A stretch of DNA of 12,044 bases from CANHEE01 sp043777755 (lineage in GTDB: Bacteria > Bacteroidota > Bacteroidia > Chitinophagales > Saprospiraceae), in assembly GCA_043777755.1 (NCBI GenBank), contig JAYWHK010000082.1, positions 1-12,044 of the forward strand, given 5' to 3'. The notes under the pieces were generated by a model. The model saw nothing but the letters and a program-made list of their open reading frames with translations, made no database searches and was not told where the DNA came from. The position numbers and the translations under genes were made by a program. Positions 6,302-12,044 of this stretch are shown in pieces. The stretch's first letter is position 1. Each line of letters opens with the position of its first letter.

Positions 6302-6309
6302 CAAAAGTA
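6302..6309 (-). promoter_or_regulatory. Putative -7 promoter element of the ABC-F gene
   Basis: CAAAAGTA on the plus strand reads TACTTTTG on the minus strand and fits TAnnTTTG. It lies 78 bp upstream of the ATG at 6224, implying a leader of about 70 nt. No convincing -33 TTTG is seen. Confidence 0.45.
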
Positions 6310-6374
6310 CAACTTTTTACTGTATATTTTATTCTTTGTAAAGATATTTAAAAAAATATATGTCCAGTATTTAT

Positions 6375-6382
6375 TACCTTTG
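6375..6382 (+). promoter_or_regulatory. TACCTTTG promoter-like element before the 6399-6430 hairpin
   Basis: TACCTTTG is an exact match to the Bacteroidota -7 consensus. It reads rightward and lies 16 bp before the start of a strong hairpin. It is over 200 bp from the next start codon at 6587, so it would give a long structured leader or a short RNA. There is no TTTG at the expected -33 spacing. Confidence 0.3.
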
Positions 6383-6398
6383 TTTTTTTATATGGCTT

Positions 6399-6430
6399 AA
6401 GGTAACACGAACTTTAGTTCGTGCTACCTT
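6399..6430. repeat. REP-like long hairpin in the divergent intergenic region
   Basis: AAGGTA-A-CACGAAC (6399-6412), loop TTTA, then GTTCGTG-C-TACCTT (6417-6430): 13 pairs with one A/C mismatch. No T-run follows on either side, and the flanking genes both start away from it, so it is not a terminator. The CACGAAC/GTTCGTG core is what one expects of an extragenic palindromic repeat, though only one copy is present in this window. Confidence 0.6.
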
Positions 6431-6528
6431 CAAATGTGCAAATTATTTACAATAACTTTTTTTATAAAAAATGCAATGACATTTTATAAAAAAATGTAAA
6501 TGATATTATACGTATATAAATTTAATTT

Positions 6529-6536
6529 TATATTTG
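6529..6536 (+). promoter_or_regulatory. Putative -7 promoter element of the secreted metalloprotease gene
   Basis: TATATTTG fits TAnnTTTG and lies 50 bp upstream of the ATG at 6587. The predicted start near 6543 gives a leader of about 44 nt. The flanks are very AT-rich and a -33 box is not clear. Confidence 0.5.
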
Positions 6537-6586
6537 TACTGTCACAATTATTTACTTATTAAGTTAAAAATTACCCTTAAATAAAA

Positions 6587-9274
6587 ATGAAACTACGCAA
6601 ATCTTTTTACCTATACTTGGCATTACTCTGCCTATTTTTTTTCACCAATTCACTACTCGCTCAAGAACGATTGGGCTGCAACACACCAGATGCTTTTCAA
6701 CGCCAACTCAAAGAGCTTAAAGAAAGCGGAGATCGTCTTGGACTTTGGATAGATGAAGGTTACGGTAGCAGTTGCGCACATGGCTGTAACAATACCCATA
6801 TACCAAGCAATTGCAATGGTAGCGCAACCTACAAAGTTCCTGTAAAATTTTGGCTTTTTGCTGATGATAACAATACAAATCAGCTCGTAACACCAGCAAT
6901 AGCAGCGCAACATTTGGCTTATGTCAATAATTATTATGCTTGTCAAGGTATTCCGATTGCCTTTTATCAGGTTGCTGATTCACCAGGAAGTATTTTGAGT
7001 ACTGACTACAACTCATTCGATACGGCTGCAGGTGATGGAGATGATTCCGCAGTCAGAAACAATACCGCCTATTACAAAAACAATGTTATCAATATTTATG
7101 TGCCAAAAGAATTGGGCAATGCTGGCTGTAATGGTTATGCTTATTTGCCAACGAGTAGTACAGAGGTAAAGTATTCCGCAGTGATGATGGACGGTGTTTG
7201 TTTTCAAAATGTAGTCAATGTTTGTACTGACCCTGCATGGGCAGTCGTATTGATACATGAGATGGGACACTCTTTTGGTTTGTACCATACACACAATCCT
7301 TACGAAGTTGGTGCATCGCCTGTAATGCCTACAAATGAATGTCCTGATGGTACTAACGCTTGTACCGCAGGTGATTTCATTGCAGATACTAATGCAGACC
7401 CAAACTATAGTGACGCTTGTATAACAAAATCTGGTTGTGATATTACTGGTATCAGCTGTATTTCGCCTTGTGGAACACCTTATTCCACGACAGCAAATAC
7501 AGAGAACAACATCATGTCTTATAACAATAATATTGGTTGTCGTTTGAATTATTCTACTTGCCAAAAAACAAAAATGGTGGATTGTCTTTTTCAAACAGCT
7601 AATGGCGGTCGTTCCTACCTTTGCGATACAGACATTAGCCGACATTTTGGAAGTACTACCATCAATGCAGCCAATTCTCCTTATCAAGAAATTTGTGTTG
7701 GCGGTACGATTCCAACCTTTACAACGCTCAATGCCAATTGTTACGATTGGTTTTCTGCAGCAACTGGTGGTGCTGCATTTTTGACAAATGCAGGAAGTTT
7801 TACGCCAAGTGCCGCACAAGTTCCTGTCAATACACCTGGTACATATCGTTTTTATGCCCAAGAAATCAATGCTTACAATACTGCCTGTAGAATAGAAGTA
7901 TATGTAAAAGTAAATCCAAAACCTGGAACGGGAACGCCAGCTTCTTCAAGTTTAACGGGTTCTTCTACTTTGAATCTTAACACAAGTTCAGCAGGATTGG
8001 CAAGTTCTGGAGAGTTGGTCGGTTGGTGGATAAAAGCAGCACCTGTTACCGCTGGTGATTTTGCCAACCAAGCGGCTTTGAATACAGCAGTTTCGGCAGC
8101 AACAATTGGCGGAACAATCGCAGGCGCAGCTCCAAACAATCTTTTTGCTTCTACTGTTGGTTCTCCAAAAACAGGTGTTCCTTTGAGTATAAATTGTTCG
8201 GGATTAACCATTGGTCAAACTTATTACGCTACGCCTTTTGTGTCAAAAGGAGGAACGACAACGCCAAGTTGTACTGTGCCAATGGCTATCGGCTCTGGTA
8301 CTTCTGGTTCAAATGCAGCTAAGTTTGTTTCTATTAGTAGTGTTTCGTGTAGAACAGGAACACCTGCAACCAGTCCGACTTTTAGTATTTCTATTACTGT
8401 TTCTGGATATACAGGTGCTGCAAATAATTTATCTATATTTTATCGTGCAGGTGGATGTTTTGGAGGTTCTTTCACAGGTGGCAACAACGGTTTTGCTGGT
8501 AATGGTACATATACTTATTCTCAAGCGAATTTTCCAGCGGGAACAGATCCTGGCTCGGGAGGACTTTGTTTGATGATGTTTGAAAATGGCGGTCAAGGTG
8601 TGTTAAACGCTACAGTAAGTGGTTCTATTACAGTGAACTACACTTACAACCTTGCTTTTCCTGATGCAACATTGACACCTTGTGCTTTTGGAACGCCTGC
8701 GGCATTTGTTTGTGCAGCAGCATTGCCTATACAATTGCTTGATTTTCAAGGAAAACAAGTGAAAAATAAAGTACAATTGGATTGGAGTACAGCTTCGGAA
8801 AGCAACAATCAGTCCTTTACTGTTTCTCGTTCTCCTGATGGTTTGAATTTTGAATTTTTGAAAAATATCAATGGTGCAGGTAATTCTACGGAGAGAAAAG
8901 ATTATACAATGGACGATAATCGCCCTTTTTTAGGCAATAATTATTATCGTTTGGAGCAAACCGACCATGATGGTCGAAAACTGTTGGTCGGAACTGTTGT
9001 CGTAAATATCGAAGAACAAACGGCACTTAGCATCGTTCCAAATCCTGTAACGCAAAAGGAATTTGAGTTGAAATTTTATGCCAATGCTGCGCAAGATTTT
9101 GAATACGTTATTTATAATAATTTAGGACAAATCATTCAGCAGCAAAGCGTAAGTGCCTACCAAGGCAACAATCAAACGACGATTGCTGTTGAAAATCTAC
9201 AAACTGGTATGTATCATTTGCTTTTAAAAGGACAAAATATGGAACATCAGTTTGTGAATTTTGTGGTAAGATAA
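6587..9274 (+). CDS. Secreted M43-like zinc metalloprotease with T9SS sorting domain
   Basis: The protein has 895 residues. The signal peptide covers about 1-25 (hydrophobic core, cleavage near LLAQ). The catalytic domain (about 80-345) has the metzincin zinc motif HEMGHSFGLYH with ligands His224, His228 and His234 and catalytic Glu225, and a Met-turn at Met310 (NIMSY). A Cys-rich insert between them contains GDFIADT, as in M43 (cytophagalysin/pappalysin-like) peptidases. A possible Ig-like domain follows at about 366-444. A Ser/Thr/Gly-rich beta region of no recognised family spans about 445-710. A fibronectin-like module lies at about 713-811 (LPIQLLDF, then YYRLEQTDHDG). The C-terminal sorting domain is at about 814-895 (IVPNP...YNNLGQII...LQTGMYHLLL), predicted to direct export through the type IX system and surface attachment or release. 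The substrate is unknown. It is transcribed alone, with its own promoter-like element and terminator. All zinc-site residues are intact. Confidence 0.93.
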   Translation: MKLRKSFYLYLALLCLFFFTNSLLAQERLGCNTPDAFQRQLKELKESGDRLGLWIDEGYGSSCAHGCNNTHIPSNCNGSATYKVPVKFWLFADDNNTNQLVTPAIAAQHLAYVNNYYACQGIPIAFYQVADSPGSILSTDYNSFDTAAGDGDDSAVRNNTAYYKNNVINIYVPKELGNAGCNGYAYLPTSSTEVKYSAVMMDGVCFQNVVNVCTDPAWAVVLIHEMGHSFGLYHTHNPYEVGASPVMPTNECPDGTNACTAGDFIADTNADPNYSDACITKSGCDITGISCISPCGTPYSTTANTENNIMSYNNNIGCRLNYSTCQKTKMVDCLFQTANGGRSYLCDTDISRHFGSTTINAANSPYQEICVGGTIPTFTTLNANCYDWFSAATGGAAFLTNAGSFTPSAAQVPVNTPGTYRFYAQEINAYNTACRIEVYVKVNPKPGTGTPASSSLTGSSTLNLNTSSAGLASSGELVGWWIKAAPVTAGDFANQAALNTAVSAATIGGTIAGAAPNNLFASTVGSPKTGVPLSINCSGLTIGQTYYATPFVSKGGTTTPSCTVPMAIGSGTSGSNAAKFVSISSVSCRTGTPATSPTFSISITVSGYTGAANNLSIFYRAGGCFGGSFTGGNNGFAGNGTYTYSQANFPAGTDPGSGGLCLMMFENGGQGVLNATVSGSITVNYTYNLAFPDATLTPCAFGTPAAFVCAAALPIQLLDFQGKQVKNKVQLDWSTASESNNQSFTVSRSPDGLNFEFLKNINGAGNSTERKDYTMDDNRPFLGNNYYRLEQTDHDGRKLLVGTVVVNIEEQTALSIVPNPVTQKEFELKFYANAAQDFEYVIYNNLGQIIQQQSVSAYQGNNQTTIAVENLQTGMYHLLLKGQNMEHQFVNFVVR

Positions 9275-9292
9275 AGGAATTTTTACTTAAAT

Positions 9293-9330
9293 AAAAAAGC
9301 CTGACAATCAAGTGATTGTCAGGCTTTTTT
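9293..9330. terminator. Bidirectional intrinsic terminator between the metalloprotease and VWA genes
   Basis: Six A plus GCCTGACAATC (9293-9309), loop AAGT, then GATTGTCAGGC plus six T (9314-9330): a 17-bp perfect stem. It serves both convergent genes, lying 18 bp after one stop codon and 13 bp from the other. Confidence 0.94.
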
Positions 9331-9343
9331 ATTTTTCAAAAAA

Positions 9344-11458
9344 TCAATACGCTCCAAAATACCTTCTTGCAAACCATTCCAAAGACAATAAGCCCAAAAG
9401 TACGAAGAAAATCCATTTTAGGTTAATGACAGAACGGGTTTTGTTCGTCTGGTAAATGACGGATTTTACCTCTTTGTTGTTTTTGAGTGCTTCTGACAAT
9501 TGGTCTAACTGTGAAGGAAAAAAAGTTTTTCCACCGTGTTGATTGCTCAATTGGTTCAAAATGGCATGGTCGGCAGTGGTTTCGTATGCTTCTAATTGCA
9601 AAGGCTGTATGCTAAACTGTCCATTAAAGGTCTGTTCAACATTGTTGTAATTGGTTTTTCCCTTGAAAAAATACGTTCCAGCTGGCAACTGACCAGCATT
9701 GAGCGAGTAAGTGCGACCTCTTTTATTGAAAGTATAATTAAATTCTTTGTTTTCGCTGTTGGTAATTGTCAGATTTGCATCGGGTTCATTGACGAGTTCG
9801 TAATTGTCGTTGTATAATTCTGCATCAAAAACCAATTGTTCATTCTCGTTGAAAAGATTTTTTGGCATTGTCACACGAAACTTTCTTTTGTCTTCTTTGA
9901 TGCTCAAAAATTGAACAGTTTTGCCAATGACTTCTTCAAAAATTGCATGATTTTGATGTTGTAAAAAATCAAATAAACGCCATTTCCACAAACCTTCCGC
10001 AGTAAAAATTCCAGTGCGGATTCCATTTTCTTCACCGATTGCCAAAAGCGGAAATTTTGTTTCTACTTTCCCAATGCGTTGATACAGAAAGACTTGCGCA
10101 TTTGCTCCTTCTTTGTAATCTGTCGCAAAAGGCGAAATTACAGGTGCAAAATTCGGCAAATCTTTACTTATTTTTTCATCAATTGTAAATGTTGTAAAGG
10201 AAGGATTTATTTTTGCCTGAACATCATTTGTGTTGTCACTGCCCGCACCCGTCACGCTCACCAAAGACTGTGCAGCGTTCAGAAGCGCAAAGTTTGATTG
10301 TTGTCCAGCAATGAACCAACGGGGAATTTTTTTGTCATTCATCAAACGCAAAATACCTGAAGCATCATTTGTTTTGCTTGGCAATTGGTGCATAATGACA
10401 AAATCAACAGCATTTTTTGCGTTCAAAGCAGCATTTGCTTCTGTCGGATTTACGACCGAAACGGTATAATTTTTATTGCTTTCAATCGCTTGTTTGATGG
10501 CAGAAATATCGGGATGTGGCGAATTGGCAATTATCAATATTTTTTGACGGGCATCTAACACATCTATATAAATGTCTTTTGCATTGTTTTCTTTGACCGT
10601 TTCGCCAGCGATTTCGCTCGCTACCAATCTAAAATGCTGAACACCAGGCTTGTCCGCATCTAAGGTGAACGTTTGTGTTTGGAAAAAATCAGCTTTTGAA
10701 ATACTCAAAACGTTGTTTTGGAGTTTTTTCCAATTGCCAGCTTCTTCTTTGTAAATGCTCAAATTTGTTGCCGAGCCAGCGCAGTTAATGGCTGCAATGT
10801 CCGCTTGCAGGGTGAATTTGTCGCCTAAATAAGCGATTTTATTGTTAAAAACACGCTTGATACTAAGGTCTTTTTTCTTCGTCGTATCGCCCAAAGCAAT
10901 GGTGTAAATCGGTGCTGAAATCTTTGTAGCGGCATAAACAGGACTGCTTCCTTCGTTGTAAATACCGTCAGAAGCCAAGACCACAGCACCAAGATTTTGG
11001 TTGCTATAAAGGTCATAAATAGACTTCATCATACTCGAAAGGTTGCTTAATTTATCCTTAAATTGAAAGTCGTTTCCCTCTCTAACATTTTCACCAAAAT
11101 TATATTCTTTTACATCGTAATTGTCTGATAATGAAGTTTTTAGTTTGTCGTAGCTTTGTTTGTAACGCTCTAATCCTTCACTTCCCATACCTGCCGAAAC
11201 AGATTCAGAAGCGTCTTGCGCCAAGATGACTACGGGGTTTTTAGTTTCTGTAACCAACGATTTTAAGACAGGCGATAAGAGTAACAAACTCAGCAATGTT
11301 ACAGCCAAAAAACGTAAAATACCAAGTGTCCAATTTAAGCGATTTGCTTGTTCCATGAACACTTTGCTCTTATAATACAAGCCTAAAGCGTAAGCTGCAC
11401 CCAAAGCCACACAAAAAATCGCAAACCAAGCGGGATATTGAAAAGAAAGTCCTGTCAT
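9344..11458 (-). CDS. Membrane-anchored VWA-domain protein with a glutamine-amidotransferase-like domain
   Basis: The protein has 704 residues. Two hydrophobic N-terminal helices (about 10-28 and 45-66), arranged as in BatA-type proteins, precede a von Willebrand factor A domain (about 73-190). The VWA metal site DASES has Asp82, Ser84 and Ser86, and ASDG has Asp164. Residues about 190-300 look like a beta-sandwich. About 304-400 (KILIIANSPHPD..., VDFVIMHQL..., RWFIAGQQSN) looks like a Rossmann-type class I amidotransferase fold without an obvious catalytic Cys. Another beta region (about 540-640) precedes a C-terminal helix (about 680-697) and a short basic tail. The large middle part should be periplasmic, held by helices at both ends. 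Proteins of this build are common in Bacteroidota but uncharacterised; a role in envelope complex assembly is only inference. No batA/batB-like or moxR genes are adjacent. The ATG at 11458 includes the whole first helix. Confidence 0.85.
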   Translation of the reverse strand: MTGLSFQYPAWFAIFCVALGAAYALGLYYKSKVFMEQANRLNWTLGILRFLAVTLLSLLLLSPVLKSLVTETKNPVVILAQDASESVSAGMGSEGLERYKQSYDKLKTSLSDNYDVKEYNFGENVREGNDFQFKDKLSNLSSMMKSIYDLYSNQNLGAVVLASDGIYNEGSSPVYAATKISAPIYTIALGDTTKKKDLSIKRVFNNKIAYLGDKFTLQADIAAINCAGSATNLSIYKEEAGNWKKLQNNVLSISKADFFQTQTFTLDADKPGVQHFRLVASEIAGETVKENNAKDIYIDVLDARQKILIIANSPHPDISAIKQAIESNKNYTVSVVNPTEANAALNAKNAVDFVIMHQLPSKTNDASGILRLMNDKKIPRWFIAGQQSNFALLNAAQSLVSVTGAGSDNTNDVQAKINPSFTTFTIDEKISKDLPNFAPVISPFATDYKEGANAQVFLYQRIGKVETKFPLLAIGEENGIRTGIFTAEGLWKWRLFDFLQHQNHAIFEEVIGKTVQFLSIKEDKRKFRVTMPKNLFNENEQLVFDAELYNDNYELVNEPDANLTITNSENKEFNYTFNKRGRTYSLNAGQLPAGTYFFKGKTNYNNVEQTFNGQFSIQPLQLEAYETTADHAILNQLSNQHGGKTFFPSQLDQLSEALKNNKEVKSVIYQTNKTRSVINLKWIFFVLLGLLSLEWFARRYFGAY

Positions 11459-11478
11459 AAATTTTTTTTGACGTTATA

Positions 11479-11506
11479 GCGTTAAAATGTTAGATTGTTT
11501 TAGCGC
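11479..11506. promoter_or_regulatory. Dyad in the leader of the VWA gene
   Basis: GCGTTAAAA (11479-11487) and TTTTAGCGC (11498-11506) are complementary except for one position, which is a G-U wobble in plus-strand RNA. The loop is 10 nt. The dyad lies 20-48 bp upstream of the VWA start codon, where a regulator site would sit. There is no adjoining T-run on the VWA (minus) side that would suggest a terminator. Confidence 0.35.
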
Positions 11507-11590
11507 AAGAAATCATGGCTTTTTTAAACGGTTTTTTAAATAAAAAGTTGTGTTTGAATAGCAATTATAAGGCGGAGAGAAAGGCAATTT

Positions 11591-11623
11591 TTTTTTGTAA
11601 AAAAATATTTTTTGTAAAAAAAT
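11591..11623. repeat. Two tandem copies of a 16-bp AT-rich repeat
   Basis: TTTTTTGTAAAAAAAT occurs at 11591-11606 and again at 11608-11623, identical and one base apart (period 17). Each copy is itself nearly a dyad (T-run, GT, A-run). It lies about 50-80 bp upstream of the start codon at 11671. It could be a bound or bent DNA site, or simple slippage of homopolymer-rich DNA. Confidence 0.6.
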
Positions 11624-11645
11624 CTTATATTTCGATATTAATTCT

Positions 11646-11653
11646 CATATTTG
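11646..11653 (+). promoter_or_regulatory. Possible -7 element of the small DUF6471-type gene
   Basis: CATATTTG matches TAnnTTTG at all but the first base and lies 17 bp before the ATG at 11671, implying a very short leader. TATATTTC at 11626-11633 is an equally imperfect alternative. Confidence 0.3.
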
Positions 11654-11670
11654 CAAATAAATATTAAAAA

Positions 11671-11928
11671 ATGCAGAATTGGAACAATAAAGTAAAACGA
11701 ATATTAAAGTCAGAATTGGTAAAACGGGGCGTTTCTACCGAAGATTTGGTTGTTTTATTGAATGAAAATGGCATTGAAGAAACAAAATCAAGCGTGGATA
11801 GTAAGATTAGTAGAGGTACTTTTAGTGCTGCCTTTTTCATGCAATGTCTGTTCGTAATGGGTTGTACTAAAATCGAAATCGAAACACAAAGTGCCACTTT
11901 AATTGTTTCTGAACCAATGGCAAAATAG
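11671..11928 (+). CDS. Small DUF6471-type protein
   Basis: The protein has 85 residues, with no signal peptide or membrane segment. The order of features matches my recollection of the DUF6471 family: an initial W followed by VKRILKSELVKRGVSTEDL, then LLNENGIEETKSSVDSKISRGTFSAAF (about 29-55), then a hydrophobic helix ending in MGC. The ELxxRGVSxxDLxxxLxxxG and SxxxKISRG pattern resembles a helix-turn-helix-like alpha-helical fold, so DNA binding is possible but unproven. The function of the family is unknown to me. It is divergent from the VWA gene, with a short tandem repeat in its upstream region, which might suggest local autoregulation. ATG at 11671 is used because the conserved Trp lies at residue 4. 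Confidence 0.78.
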   Translation: MQNWNNKVKRILKSELVKRGVSTEDLVVLLNENGIEETKSSVDSKISRGTFSAAFFMQCLFVMGCTKIEIETQSATLIVSEPMAK

Positions 11929-12044
11929 AAAAAGCCTCCCTAAATCCCAATGTCATTAAGCTAAGAGTTTTATAGCCATTTTTTCATAATTATCTAAAAA
12001 TCAATTGATTATAAAATATTTTAAAAAAATAAAGCCTTTAAAAA
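11929..12044. other. AT-rich tail with a terminator-like half-arm and no gene
   Basis: AAAAAGCCTCCCTAAATCCC at about 11930-11949 looks like the left arm of an A-run/GC-stem terminator, but no matching GGGAGGC follows within the window. The sequence instead changes to AATGTCATTAAGCTAAGAG and then very AT-rich DNA containing a 12-bp perfect palindrome AATCAATTGATT (11999-12010). No ORF of useful length is visible. The junction at about 11949/11950 could be the end of an inserted element lying mostly outside the window. Confidence 0.3.

Noticed and set aside
6361..6368. TGTCCAGT as a second IS3 end
   Set aside because: It is only an 8-base match to the inner part of the left terminal repeat, with no TGCGCCCC end nearby; chance similarity.
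6399..6430. Terminator for either flanking gene
   Set aside because: Both neighbours are divergent and start away from it, and no T-run follows the stem on either strand.
7013..7861. 282-codon minus-strand ORF within the secreted metalloprotease gene
   Set aside because: It is Cys/Thr/Ile-rich antisense translation of a Cys/Gly/Thr-rich coding sequence. It covers the zinc-site codons, which are clearly coding on the plus strand.

Overview
The window (12,044 bp, AT-rich) looks like chromosomal DNA from a member of the Bacteroidota. Four signs support this. A secreted metalloprotease ends in a type IX secretion (T9SS) C-terminal sorting domain. Several intergenic regions carry the TAnnTTTG -7 promoter element of this phylum. 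Shine-Dalgarno sequences are absent or weak. The protein families fit too (YbiT-like ABC-F, a VWA protein with transmembrane helices at both ends, peptidase M13). I cannot name a genus.

Layout. 1-588: scarred DNA. A 347-bp relic of an IS3-family element (imperfect terminal repeats at both ends, only the C-terminal part of a frameshifted transposase left) sits between the 3' end of an unidentified membrane-protein ORF and a 39-codon ORF. 589-822: no convincing gene. 823-1308: thioredoxin-fold lipoprotein. 1315-1436: a compact inverted-repeat element that can fold into a cloverleaf and is flanked by a 6-bp direct repeat. 1548-3560: exported M13 zinc peptidase (PepO-like). 3561-3702: promoter-like element, palindrome and strong terminator directly before truA (3703-4455). 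4550-4587: shared terminator between convergent truA and a YbiT-like ABC-F gene (4608-6224, minus). 6225-6586: divergent promoter region with a REP-like hairpin. 6587-9274: M43-like secreted metalloprotease. 9293-9330: shared terminator. 9344-11458 (minus): membrane-anchored VWA protein. 11459-11670: divergent intergenic region with a leader dyad and a 16-bp tandem repeat. 11671-11928: small DUF6471-type protein. 11929-12044: AT-rich tail that starts like a terminator half-arm and then loses its partner.

The genes look like independent single-gene units. Convergent pairs share A-run/stem/T-run bidirectional terminators, and divergent pairs share promoter regions; no multi-gene operon is evident. 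Functions are mostly envelope/periplasm (lipoprotein, M13 peptidase, T9SS protease, VWA membrane protein) plus translation (truA, ABC-F). I found no defence system, CRISPR, prophage, tRNA or rRNA. The observations most worth following are the cloverleaf element at 1315-1436, the one-sided degeneration of the ABC-F ATP sites, and the terminator placed in the truA leader.
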